From positions 1-7,514 of the forward strand of contig JAHZEE010000051.1 of the NCBI GenBank assembly GCA_019421975.1: a stretch of DNA of 7,514 bases. Direction: 5' to 3'. The notes below the pieces were generated by a model. It ran no database searches and was not told the origin of the DNA. It saw only the letters and a program-made list of their open reading frames with translations. Each line of letters begins with the position of its first letter. Position 1 is the stretch's first letter. Position numbers and translations under genes: made by a program. This DNA comes from Clostridiales bacterium (GTDB lineage: Bacteria; Bacillota; Clostridia; Oscillospirales; Oscillospiraceae). Below are positions 1-6,003 of the stretch, in pieces.

Positions 1-234
1 CGCCCGGCCAACGCCGTGGGAGCGGATCACCACCGTGGCGCCCGGCGGCGCCTGCTCCGGCTGCTGGATCTCCCGCACCCCCTGGGCGGCGAACCGCTCC
101 ATGACAAAGTGATTGTGGATGATGGGCCCCAGGGTGCAGACCTGCTTCCCCTCCAAAACGGCCTGCTCCACCATGCCCACAGCCCGGTCCACGCCGAAGC
201 AGAAGCCGGCCGTCTTGGCGAGTACGACTCTCAT
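1..234 (-). CDS. ispH: 4-hydroxy-3-methylbut-2-enyl diphosphate reductase (IspH), N-terminal part
   Basis: This is the N-terminal 78 codons of IspH; the gene runs off the left edge of the window. IspH is the last enzyme of the MEP isoprenoid pathway. It is a cytosolic [4Fe-4S] protein that reduces HMBPP to IPP and DMAPP. Visible motifs are AGFCFGV (residues 9-15) with the first cluster cysteine at C12, TLGPIIHN (34-41) with the substrate-binding H40, and VIRSHGVG (69-76) with H73. These match C12, H41 and H74 of the E. coli enzyme in order and spacing. The start ATG (234-232) shares an ATGA with the plsC stop and has a GGAG seven bases upstream, so translational coupling is likely. In many Clostridia this protein is fused to or followed by ribosomal protein S1; that part lies outside the window and cannot be judged. 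Confidence 0.95.
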   Translation of the reverse strand, partial: MRVVLAKTAGFCFGVDRAVGMVEQAVLEGKQVCTLGPIIHNHFVMERFAAQGVREIQQPEQAPPGATVVIRSHGVGRA

Positions 235-824
235 ACGCCATCTCCGATCGCGTAGATCTCATCGAGCAGTCCGTCTGAGAGCGCCTGCAGCTGTTCCAGA
301 GTCGGCTTTTTCCCCTCATACTGCATCCGGTAGGGGGTGCCAAAGTACAGATCCACCGGGACAAAGGGCGCCCTGCGGGGGGTGATGTAGACCGGCACCA
401 CCAGGCTGTCGGTTCTGGTGGCCAGCATGGCCGCGCCGGATTTGGCCGGAATCCGCTTCGGCGGCCGCACCCGCGTGCCCTCCGGAAACAGCAGCAGCTT
501 CTGCCCCTCCTTCAGCACGCGCAGCGCGGTCTTGATCGCTCCAATATCGTTGTTGCCCCGGTCGACGCCGAACACGCCTGCCCACTGCAAAAACGGCCCC
601 AGCAGCGGAATCCGGATCAGCTGAATTTTGGCCATAATCCGCATCCGGTTCTTTCGTCCCATGGCAAAAATCACCCAGAGGGGATCGGCCATGCCGCTGT
701 GGTTACAGCAGATCAGCGCGCCTGCCTCCGGCACATTTTCCCGCCCGTGAACCCGGAACACCGGATGCCAGAGGAAAAAGGCGATCCGGCAGAGGGTATA
801 GAAAAAGGCGTAGAGTCCGTTCAT
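231..824 (-). CDS. plsC: 1-acyl-sn-glycerol-3-phosphate acyltransferase (PlsC family)
   Basis: A 197-residue lysophosphatidic acid acyltransferase that would make phosphatidic acid at the inner face of the membrane. All four blocks of the family are present: NHSGMAD (41-47, the catalytic H42 and D47 of the HX4D motif), GVFGVDR (83-89), FPEGTR (113-118) and VPVYI (143-147). A hydrophobic N-terminal segment (about residues 4-23) suits membrane attachment. The length is that of the short single-domain enzymes common in Firmicutes. The start ATG overlaps the cmk stop in an ATGA and the stop overlaps the ispH start the same way. A GAGGAG lies 11 bases upstream, inside the end of cmk. The acyl acceptor is inferred from the family; another lysophospholipid or an acyl-lipid variant cannot be excluded. 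Confidence 0.93.
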   Translation of the reverse strand: MNGLYAFFYTLCRIAFFLWHPVFRVHGRENVPEAGALICCNHSGMADPLWVIFAMGRKNRMRIMAKIQLIRIPLLGPFLQWAGVFGVDRGNNDIGAIKTALRVLKEGQKLLLFPEGTRVRPPKRIPAKSGAAMLATRTDSLVVPVYITPRRAPFVPVDLYFGTPYRMQYEGKKPTLEQLQALSDGLLDEIYAIGDGV

Positions 825-1498
825 CCCTTCAACAGCTCCTCAATCATCACCAGCATGGACGCCTCTGCCTGGTCCAGATCCAGGTGCGTGGTGTCCAGAA
901 TGACCGCGTCCTCCGCGCAGCGCAGCGGGGAAACCTTGCGCTCGATGTCCTGCCTGTCCCGCTGGTACATCTGCTGCAGCACCGCCTGCAGTGGCAGCCG
1001 CTCCCCCTCCTGCTCCAGCTCCTTCTGCCGGCGCTGGGCGCGGACCTCGTCCGATGCGGTCAAAAAGATCTTCACATCCGCGTGGGGCAGAACCACTGTG
1101 CCGATGTCTCTGCCGTCCATCACCACATTGTGGCGCTTCGCCGCCTCGCGCTGCATCTGGAGCAGGAACTCCCGCACCTCCGGCAGCGCCGCAACCTTGG
1201 AGGCCGCGTCGGAGATCTCCGGTGTGCGCAGATAGGCCGTCACATCCGCTCCGTTGAGCCACATGTGCTGCTCCCCCGCCTCGTCATAGCGAATCTCGAT
1301 CATGGCGTCCGCCAGCACACGCCGGACCCCGTCCTTGTCCCTCGGGCCGATCCCGAGCATGGCGATGTGATAGGCCACCGTCCTGTAAATTGCGCCCGTA
1401 TCCACATAGACGAATCCCAGTGCCCTGGCAACCCGCTTTGCCAGCGTGCTCTTGCCCGCACCGGACGGCCCGTCGATTGCGATGCTCTTGTACTGCAT
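821..1498 (-). CDS. cmk: Cytidylate kinase
   Basis: CMP/dCMP kinase of 225 residues, which phosphorylates CMP and dCMP to the diphosphates with ATP in the cytosol and recycles CMP from RNA turnover and phospholipid synthesis. Seen from the chosen start: the P-loop GPSGAGKST (10-18), the VDTGAIYR segment (32-39) of the nucleoside monophosphate site, DGRDIGT (128-134), and the arginine-rich lid around QRDRQDIERKVSPL (179-192). Length is normal for bacterial Cmk. An ATG also exists two codons upstream (1504-1502), but the GGAGG at 1510-1506 would leave it only one base of spacing. The ATG at 1498-1496 has seven bases, so I chose it. Cmk next to plsC and ispH is a familiar clostridial arrangement. 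It shares an ATGA with plsC and follows the flavoprotein gene after a 21-base gap. Confidence 0.95.
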   Translation of the reverse strand: MQYKSIAIDGPSGAGKSTLAKRVARALGFVYVDTGAIYRTVAYHIAMLGIGPRDKDGVRRVLADAMIEIRYDEAGEQHMWLNGADVTAYLRTPEISDAASKVAALPEVREFLLQMQREAAKRHNVVMDGRDIGTVVLPHADVKIFLTASDEVRAQRRQKELEQEGERLPLQAVLQQMYQRDRQDIERKVSPLRCAEDAVILDTTHLDLDQAEASMLVMIEELLKG

Positions 1499-1505
1499 GC
1501 TCATC

Positions 1506-1510
1506 CCTCC
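1506..1510 (-). promoter_or_regulatory. Ribosome binding site that decides the cmk start
   Basis: GGAGG read on the minus strand, in the short gap after the flavoprotein stop. It lies seven bases from the ATG at 1498 but only one base from the ATG at 1504, so it favours the shorter Cmk protein starting MQYKSIAIDG. Confidence 0.75.
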
Positions 1511-1519
1511 TGTTTTCGG

Positions 1520-2785
1520 TCAGTATATCACATCTGCCAGAGAATTGCCAGCCGCAACCGCAGCGGCGTGGGCCGTGGCCCAGGCGATCTGCAGATTGAA
1601 CCCGCCCGTGTAGGCGTCCACATCCAGAATCTCCCCTGCAAAATACAGGCCCTTCACCAGCTTGGACTCCATTGTTCCGGGGTTGACCTCTGAAACCTTG
1701 ACGCCGCCGGAGGTCACAATGGCCTCCTCCACGGGCCGCAGGCCCGCAATGGGGATTGTAAACTGCTTGAGCTCTGCCACCAGCGCCCGGCGCTGCTCCC
1801 TCGTAAAGCAATTGGCGGCCAGCTCCGGCGGCGTCCCGATCCGCGCCAGGACAACCGGAATCATTTTGGCTGGAAGCAGCGCTCCCAGCGCCGCCTGCAT
1901 GGGCAGATTCTGACGCGCGCCGAGATCCCGCAGGATCCGGCTCTCCAGCTTCTCCGGGCTGAGCGCGGGCTTCAGGTCGATCTGGACCTTATATTCCCCG
2001 GGCTGCCGCAGATGTGCGCTGGCGCTGAGGATCGTCGGCCCCGCCAGCCCAAAGGCGGTAAACTCCGCCTCCCCAAAGTCTGTATAGACCGGTCTTTCGT
2101 CGCACAGCAGCCTGACGGCCACATTGCGCAGATTGAGACCCGCCATCTGGCGGCACCAGTCTCCCCGCTCTGTCATCGGCACCAGGGAGCCCACCGGCGG
2201 CACGATGGTGTGCCCCACCGCCCGTGCCAGCGCATAGCCGGAGCCGTCGGAGCCGGTGCGCGGATAGGAGCATCCGCCGGTGCAGACAATCACGCGGCGG
2301 GCCTGGAGCATCCCGCCGTCGGTCCGCACACCGGTCACCGCCCCCTGCTCCACCGCCAGCGCCCTGGCCCGCGTCCGCAGGACACACACGCCCTGCCGCT
2401 GCACAAACGCGGCGAGGGTATCTGTCACATCGCGCGCCCGGTCCGAGACCGGGAAAACACGGTTTCCCCGCTCCGTCTTGGTCGGGCAGCCGTGCGCCTC
2501 AAAAAAGGCGATGGCCGCCTCAGGCGGGAACTGGCTCATGGCGCTGTAGAGGAACTTCCCGTTCCTCGGCACATTCCGCAGCACCTCTTCAGGGGCGCAG
2601 CGGTTGGTGAGATTGCATCGCCCCTTACCCGTGATATTCAGTTTTTTCCCCAGGAAGGGGTTTTGCTCCAGCAGGGCCACACGCGCGCAAAGGCCGGCGG
2701 CGATGCCGGCGGAAAACATCCCCGCCGCACCGCCGCCGACCACCGCGATGTCACAGCTCTGCTTTTTCATAGACATCGTACTCAT
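1520..2785 (-). CDS. NAD(P)/FAD-dependent oxidoreductase, HI0933/BaiN-like family
   Basis: A flavoprotein of up to 421 residues of the HI0933 family (also annotated BaiN-like or aminoacetone oxidase-like). Seen in order: the FAD-binding VVGGGAAG (15-22), the family signature around GKKLNITGKGRCNLTN (46-61), CTGGCSYPRTGSDGSGY (168-184), TSGGVKVSEV (358-367), and the C-terminal FAD-contact block starting GLYFAGEILDVDAYTGG (379-395). Length is typical. The family is widespread and its physiological substrate is unsettled. BaiN of Clostridium scindens was proposed to act on bile acid intermediates, but family membership alone does not support that role here. The start is uncertain: ATGs exist at 2785, 2776 and 2770. 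The first has a GGAG ten bases upstream; the last gives the common form MKKQ just before the FAD motif. Every choice overlaps the end of the rpiR-type gene by 20-35 bases, which implies translational coupling. The family commonly sits upstream of cmk in Clostridia. Confidence 0.88.
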   Translation of the reverse strand: MSTMSMKKQSCDIAVVGGGAAGMFSAGIAAGLCARVALLEQNPFLGKKLNITGKGRCNLTNRCAPEEVLRNVPRNGKFLYSAMSQFPPEAAIAFFEAHGCPTKTERGNRVFPVSDRARDVTDTLAAFVQRQGVCVLRTRARALAVEQGAVTGVRTDGGMLQARRVIVCTGGCSYPRTGSDGSGYALARAVGHTIVPPVGSLVPMTERGDWCRQMAGLNLRNVAVRLLCDERPVYTDFGEAEFTAFGLAGPTILSASAHLRQPGEYKVQIDLKPALSPEKLESRILRDLGARQNLPMQAALGALLPAKMIPVVLARIGTPPELAANCFTREQRRALVAELKQFTIPIAGLRPVEEAIVTSGGVKVSEVNPGTMESKLVKGLYFAGEILDVDAYTGGFNLQIAWATAHAAAVAAGNSLADVIY

Positions 2786-3614
2786 CCCAGATCCGCTCCA
2801 ATTCCGTAAAGGTTCTGGTCAGCTCCTTCTCCCGCTCCTTGCCGATGGCCACGATCAGCGCATTGCAGATGCTCAGCGGCGCCACCAGGGAGTCCACCAG
2901 GGAGACCATGTCGCTCTTTGCCACCAGCACATGGTCGGCATAGGCCGCGATGGGAGACTGGAGCGTGTCGGTCAGCGCGATGACCGCAGCGCCGGAGTCG
3001 TGGCAAAACCGCATGGCCTTGACCGTCCGGCTGGAATAGCGCGGAAAGCTGATTCCAATGACCACATCCTCGGATCCCACCCGTACAATCTGTTCAAACA
3101 TCTCGCTCATGGACGCCGTGTTCACCAGCGTCACATTGTCAAACATGAGATTGAAATAGAACCCCAGAAAGCCCGCCACCGTAGACGAGGAGCGCACGCC
3201 CAGAATATAGATGTGGCGCGCCTTTAAAATGGCCTCCACAGACTCGTTAAACACCTTCCGGTCCGTCTCCTCCAGCGTCATCCGGATCTTCTCAATATCG
3301 GAGTGCAGCACGGTGGAGAGCACATCCTGGTCTCCCAGCCGGTCGTTGGCCACCTCGATGCGCTGCACCGAGGTGAGCTTGTTGCGGATCATCTCCTGCA
3401 GGGCGCGCTGCATGCTGGGATAGCCGTCGTACCCCAGCTCCACGGCAAAGCGGACCACCGTGGATTCACTGACATTGACGGTTTTGCCCAGCTTGCTGGC
3501 CGTCATGAACGCCGCCTTGTCATAGCAGTCCAGAATATAGCGGGCAATCAGCTTCTGGCCCTTGGAATATCCGCCCATCCCGCCTTGAATCACCGAAAGA
3601 ATATCAGAGTTCAT
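2751..3614 (-). CDS. MurR/RpiR-family transcriptional regulator
   Basis: A 287-residue DNA-binding regulator. Residues 1-77 form the RpiR-type helix-turn-helix domain, with the likely recognition region around NVSESTVVRFAVELGYDGY (47-65). Residues about 125-262 form a SIS (sugar isomerase) domain, seen as YILGVRSSS (136-144), VIGISFPRYS (185-194) and VIALTDTLQSPIAAYAD (211-227). SIS domains bind phosphosugars, so the effector is probably a sugar or amino-sugar phosphate, but nothing here shows which. The frame stays open 31 codons further upstream. I start at the ATG at 3614-3612 because a GGAGG lies eight bases before it and because the predicted promoter overlaps the earlier codons. It is the first gene of the left-hand unit and overlaps the flavoprotein gene. 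RpiR regulators often control neighbouring genes; autoregulation of this operon is an inference. Confidence 0.92.
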   Translation of the reverse strand: MNSDILSVIQGGMGGYSKGQKLIARYILDCYDKAAFMTASKLGKTVNVSESTVVRFAVELGYDGYPSMQRALQEMIRNKLTSVQRIEVANDRLGDQDVLSTVLHSDIEKIRMTLEETDRKVFNESVEAILKARHIYILGVRSSSTVAGFLGFYFNLMFDNVTLVNTASMSEMFEQIVRVGSEDVVIGISFPRYSSRTVKAMRFCHDSGAAVIALTDTLQSPIAAYADHVLVAKSDMVSLVDSLVAPLSICNALIVAIGKEREKELTRTFTELERIWDEYDVYEKAEL

Positions 3615-3622
3615 TGGAAACA

Positions 3623-3627
3623 CCTCC
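3623..3627 (-). promoter_or_regulatory. Ribosome binding site of the RpiR-family gene
   Basis: GGAGG eight bases before the ATG at 3614. It decides against the longer in-frame start at 3707 and the one at 3668, neither of which has a comparable site. A small 5-bp hairpin (CGGCA at 3647-3643 with TGCCG at 3637-3633) lies just upstream in the leader and would leave this site free. Confidence 0.75.
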
Positions 3628-3678
3628 ACAGCCGGCATCCACTGCCGCACCGTTATTATGGTTCGCATACTGTGTCCC

Positions 3679-3707
3679 ATGATACCGCAAACTCCCGTTT
3701 TTTGCAA
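3679..3707 (-). promoter_or_regulatory. Sigma-A-type promoter of the rpiR-flavoprotein-cmk-plsC-ispH unit
   Basis: On the minus strand TTGCAA (3707-3702, 4 of 6 matches to TTGACA) is followed by a 17-base spacer and TATCAT (3684-3679, 5 of 6 matches to TATAAT). The expected transcription start is near 3675-3672, giving a leader of about 60 bases before the ATG at 3614. It lies directly after the terminator of the upstream unit, exactly where a new promoter is needed. This is a prediction from sequence only. Confidence 0.65.
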
Positions 3708-3755
3708 GAAAAAATTGAAAAACTTGCACCATTTAGTTGTGGTGCAAGTTTTTCA
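3708..3755 (-). terminator. Intrinsic terminator of the scp-rluB unit, overlapping the end of rluB
   Basis: A perfect 15-bp inverted repeat: arms 3755-3741 and 3730-3716, loop of ten bases at 3740-3731. On the minus strand the stem reads AAAAACTTGCACC / GGTGCAAGTTTTT, followed by a T-rich tract (TCAATTTTTTC) ending at 3708. The first arm encodes the last codons of rluB and the loop contains its TAA stop. The A-tract before the stem and T-tract after it make it potentially bidirectional, although no plus-strand gene points into it. Confidence 0.9.
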
Positions 3756-4446
3756 GCTGTCTGATTTCGGCCTCTGTCAGATAGCGCCATTTACCCAATC
3801 CAAGATTTCCCAAGCTCAGCGGCCCCTCTGCGACGCGCACAAGCCGCCGGACCTCTAATGCCGCCTGCTGGCACATTTTGCGCACCTGGCGATTTCTGCC
3901 TTCATGAATGGTCACCGCAATCACAGCCCGGCCTCCCCGTGCAGAAACCAGCTCCACGCGCGGCGGCGCAATCGCATACTCATCCACCTTCCGCACTGCG
4001 CGCAGGCGGTCCAGCGCATCTGCGCCATAGCCGTCCACGGTCACATGGTAGACCTTCGGCACCTCCGACGCAGGGTGCATCAGCTGGTTTGCCAGCGCCC
4101 CGTCGTTGGTGAGCAGCAGCAGGCCCTCCGAATCCCGGTCCAGGCGCCCCACCGGGTAGAGTCTGGCGCCGCAGTTCTGGAGCAGGTCTGTGACAATCCT
4201 TCTGCCGCGCTCATCGCGCAGGGTCGTCACATAGCCCCGCGGCTTATGTAGCAGGACATACACCTGCGCCGGGGCACGCCCCAGCGCCTGGCCGTCCACC
4301 GTGATCTCGTCCTGCTCCGGATCTGCCCGCTGGCCCAGCTCCGCCGGCTTGCCATTGACCAGAATCCGCCCCTGCAGAATCCAGCGCTCCGCCTGCCGCC
4401 TGGAGCAGACGGCATGGTCCGATAGAATTTTCTGTAGACGCTCCAT
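3733..4446 (-). CDS. rluB: 23S rRNA pseudouridine synthase, RsuA/RluB family
   Basis: A 237-residue pseudouridine synthase of the RsuA/RluB/RluE/RluF family. Residues 1-48 form an S4 RNA-binding domain (MERLQKILSDHAVCSRRQAE, then GRILVNG at 26-32). The catalytic domain shows VLLHKPRGY (64-72), GRLDRDSEGLLLLTNDG (100-116) with the catalytic aspartate D103, and HEGRNRQVRKM (181-191). RluB itself modifies a uridine in the peptidyl-transferase region of 23S rRNA; RluB rather than RsuA is inferred from the match in gene order with B. subtilis rluB near scpAB and dacB. The frame stays open 15 codons upstream, but the ATG at 4446 has a GGAGG five bases before it and lies one base after the carboxypeptidase stop, so the two are coupled. 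The last codons double as one arm of the terminator. Confidence 0.93.
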   Translation of the reverse strand: MERLQKILSDHAVCSRRQAERWILQGRILVNGKPAELGQRADPEQDEITVDGQALGRAPAQVYVLLHKPRGYVTTLRDERGRRIVTDLLQNCGARLYPVGRLDRDSEGLLLLTNDGALANQLMHPASEVPKVYHVTVDGYGADALDRLRAVRKVDEYAIAPPRVELVSARGGRAVIAVTIHEGRNRQVRKMCQQAALEVRRLVRVAEGPLSLGNLGLGKWRYLTEAEIRQLKNLHHN

Positions 4447-4447
4447 T

Positions 4448-5551
4448 CTATCCTCCAAACAGCCGGGCAAGCAGGCCCGGCTCTTCCGCAATTTCCGTAC
4501 TCTGATCCCAGACCAGCTCCACCTGGCCGATCACCTTTCCGTGCAGGACCACCTGCGCCATGCCGGCTGTACTGCCCTGCTGCAGCGGCGCAAAGGCCAT
4601 GCGCGGCAAAATCAGATGCACCTCCGGCTCCTCCTGCGGCAGCAGCGCATAGGAGAACGGCTCTGCCGCCGACACGGTTGCCGCGGCGATCTGTCCGGAG
4701 ATCACCGGCACAACGGCCAGCTTCTCTCCCGCTTCAATCCAGGTTCTGGTCTCAAACGCCGAAAAGCCGTAGTCCATCAGCGCCATGTGGTCTGACCAGT
4801 CGTTGGGCGCGTCGATGGTCACCGCCACCAGGCGCCGGCCATCCCGCTCCACCGCGGAGACCAGAATGCGGCCCGCCTGCCTGGTGTATCCCGTCTTGAC
4901 GCCCACCGCGCCCTCGCAGCGCCACAGCAGCTTATTGTGATTGGCGAGGCTCCGGCCTGTGATGGCAGCCGTTTTGGTGGACACCACTTCCCGAAATTGG
5001 TCATTTTCCATTGCATAGGTGGCCAGCCGCGCCATATCATATGCGGTGGAGTGGTTGTTCTCATCGTCCAGGCCATGCGGATTGGCAAATTGTGTCTGCT
5101 CCAGTCCCAGCATTTTGGCCTTCTCGTTCATCCAGTCCACAAAGCCCTCCGGCGTGCCGGCGCAAAAAATTGCCAGGGCCATCGCCGCGTCGTTGCCGGA
5201 ATGGAGCATCATCCCCAGCAGCAGCTCCCGCACCGTCAGCGTCTCGCCCGCCCGCAGATAGAGCGACGAGCCCTCGATCCCCACCGCCTCCGGCGGGATC
5301 TCGACGCGCGCATCCAGATTGGCGCGCTCGCAGACCAGCAGGCCTGTCATAATCTTCGTCGTGCTGGCGATGAGCTGCTGGCTGTAGGCGTCCTTTTCAT
5401 ATAAAATCCGGCCGGATCCGCAGTCATACAGGATGGCGCTCTGCGCCGACACCAGCGGCGCCGCGGGCGTGCTGGCCGAAACGGGAACACAGAGCAGTGC
5501 CATGGCAGCGGTCAGGGCCGCCACAGCACGCAAAAAAGAAGAAATTTTCAT
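4448..5551 (-). CDS. dacB: Serine-type D-Ala-D-Ala carboxypeptidase (peptidase S11, DacB/DacF-like)
   Basis: A 367-residue low-molecular-weight penicillin-binding protein that removes the terminal D-alanine from peptidoglycan pentapeptides outside the cell membrane. Residues 1-26 look like a signal peptide (MKISSFLR, a hydrophobic core, then VSA before S27). The three active-site motifs are STTK (63-66, nucleophile S63), SGN (118-120) and KTG (219-221). Residues from about 270 match the beta-rich C-terminal domain of the PBP5 group, and the end (GLLARLFGG) may form a short amphipathic anchor. The gene lies between gerW and rluB, like B. subtilis dacB (sporulation PBP5*) between scpAB and rluB, so a role in spore cortex is plausible. 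A housekeeping DacF or DacA role is not excluded, and the symbol rests on gene order. Its ribosome binding site is only GGTGAT (5561-5556), four bases from the ATG, inside an inverted repeat. Confidence 0.92.
   Translation of the reverse strand: MKISSFLRAVAALTAAMALLCVPVSASTPAAPLVSAQSAILYDCGSGRILYEKDAYSQQLIASTTKIMTGLLVCERANLDARVEIPPEAVGIEGSSLYLRAGETLTVRELLLGMMLHSGNDAAMALAIFCAGTPEGFVDWMNEKAKMLGLEQTQFANPHGLDDENNHSTAYDMARLATYAMENDQFREVVSTKTAAITGRSLANHNKLLWRCEGAVGVKTGYTRQAGRILVSAVERDGRRLVAVTIDAPNDWSDHMALMDYGFSAFETRTWIEAGEKLAVVPVISGQIAAATVSAAEPFSYALLPQEEPEVHLILPRMAFAPLQQGSTAGMAQVVLHGKVIGQVELVWDQSTEIAEEPGLLARLFGG
4452..4456 (-). promoter_or_regulatory. Ribosome binding site of rluB inside the carboxypeptidase 3' end
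   Basis: GGAGG formed by the two final glycine codons of the carboxypeptidase gene, five bases before the rluB ATG at 4446. It decides the rluB start, because the earlier in-frame ATG (4491) lies deep in the upstream gene. Confidence 0.75.
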
Positions 5552-5554
5552 TCA

Positions 5555-5598
5555 AATCACCGGGATTAGTTTGTCTGCATCCGGTGATTCTATCACCG
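5555..5598 (-). promoter_or_regulatory. Competing inverted repeats in the gerW-carboxypeptidase gap
   Basis: Three arms share the core CGGTGAT/ATCACCG. On the minus strand arm 1 is CGGTGAT (5598-5592), arm 2 is AATCACCGG (5589-5581) and arm 3 is CCGGTGATT (5563-5555). Arm 2 can pair with arm 1 (7 bp, loop of three) or with arm 3 (9 bp, loop of 17), but not both. Arm 3 contains the GGTGAT used as ribosome binding site of the carboxypeptidase gene. No T-tract follows, so it is not a standard terminator. A regulatory role is inferred. Confidence 0.5.
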
Positions 5599-6003
5599 TT
5601 AAATTTCGGTATTCTCGGGTTCGCCCTTTTTCTTTTCCTGGATCAGGGCCAGGATGCGGTCCACCAGATCCGGCACCAGCTCGATGATGCGGTCTGCCGA
5701 GGTGGTGGCCGGCTCCGCGATGGGCAGAATCCGGACATTGCCCTCTTTGACAATCAAAAATGCAATGGGCGAGATGGTCACGCCGGCCCCGGTGCCGCCG
5801 CCGTAGACGGACTTCTCCGGCGGGACATGCTTGGAGGGGATGTCTGATGCGCCGCCGGCAAAGCCAAAGCTCACCTTGGACACCGGGATGATGGTGACGC
5901 CGTCGTCTGTGTGGATGGGGTCTCCCACCACCGTATTGACATCGATCATCTCGCGGACCTTGCCCATGCTGGCCCCCATAAAATCAGAAAGCGGAACACT
6001 CAT
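5599..6003 (-). CDS. gerW: GerW-family sporulation protein (YtfJ-like)
   Basis: A 134-residue protein of the GerW/YtfJ family of spore-forming Firmicutes. In B. subtilis the protein is made in the forespore and is needed for normal germination; its biochemical role is not settled. Seen: a conserved N-terminal region (DFMGASMGKVREMIDVNTVV, 7-26), the VVGDPI...TIIPVSKVSFGFAGG segment (25-51), and a glycine-rich GGGTGAGVTISPIAFLIV signature (68-85). A charged C-terminal tail follows (from about 123, EKKKGEPENTEI). There is no signal peptide or membrane segment. The frame is open far upstream, but the ATG at 6003-6001 has a GGAG eight bases before it and overlaps the DUF2953 stop in an ATGA. It is the main sign that the organism forms spores or descends from spore-formers. 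Confidence 0.92.
   Translation of the reverse strand: MSVPLSDFMGASMGKVREMIDVNTVVGDPIHTDDGVTIIPVSKVSFGFAGGASDIPSKHVPPEKSVYGGGTGAGVTISPIAFLIVKEGNVRILPIAEPATTSADRIIELVPDLVDRILALIQEKKKGEPENTEI

Noticed and set aside
884..1693. Long plus-strand open frame (269 codons) opposite cmk and the end of the flavoprotein gene
   Set aside because: It lies antisense to two well-recognised genes, has a composition typical of GC-rich shadow frames, no family motif and no credible ribosome binding site.
1520..2785. Bile-acid (BaiN) role for the flavoprotein
   Set aside because: The family is broad, no other bai gene is in the window, and the gene sits in a housekeeping context, so the name would over-interpret a family match.
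2012..2809. Long plus-strand open frame (265 codons) opposite the flavoprotein gene
   Set aside because: It is an antisense shadow rich in Arg, His, Pro and Ala with no recognisable domain; the minus-strand gene has clear family motifs throughout.
3661..3692. Imperfect palindrome GTTTGC ... GCGAAC around the predicted -10 element, a possible RpiR operator
   Set aside because: Only 5 of 6 positions match with a gap of about 20 bases; too weak to call without comparison to relatives.
3615..3707. 31-codon N-terminal extension of the RpiR-family protein
   Set aside because: The extension has no ribosome binding site, overlaps the predicted promoter and does not look like the start of an RpiR domain; the ATG at 3614 has a GGAGG at ideal spacing.
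4448..5551. Lipoprotein signal for the carboxypeptidase (cysteine at residue 21)
   Set aside because: The residues before the cysteine (ALL) do not fit a lipobox; a standard signal peptide with cleavage after VSA fits better.
5575..5625. Possible forespore (sigma-G-like) promoter before the carboxypeptidase gene: GAATA then GATAGAA on the minus strand
   Set aside because: The -10-like element matches too few positions and the spacing is short, so it could easily be chance.
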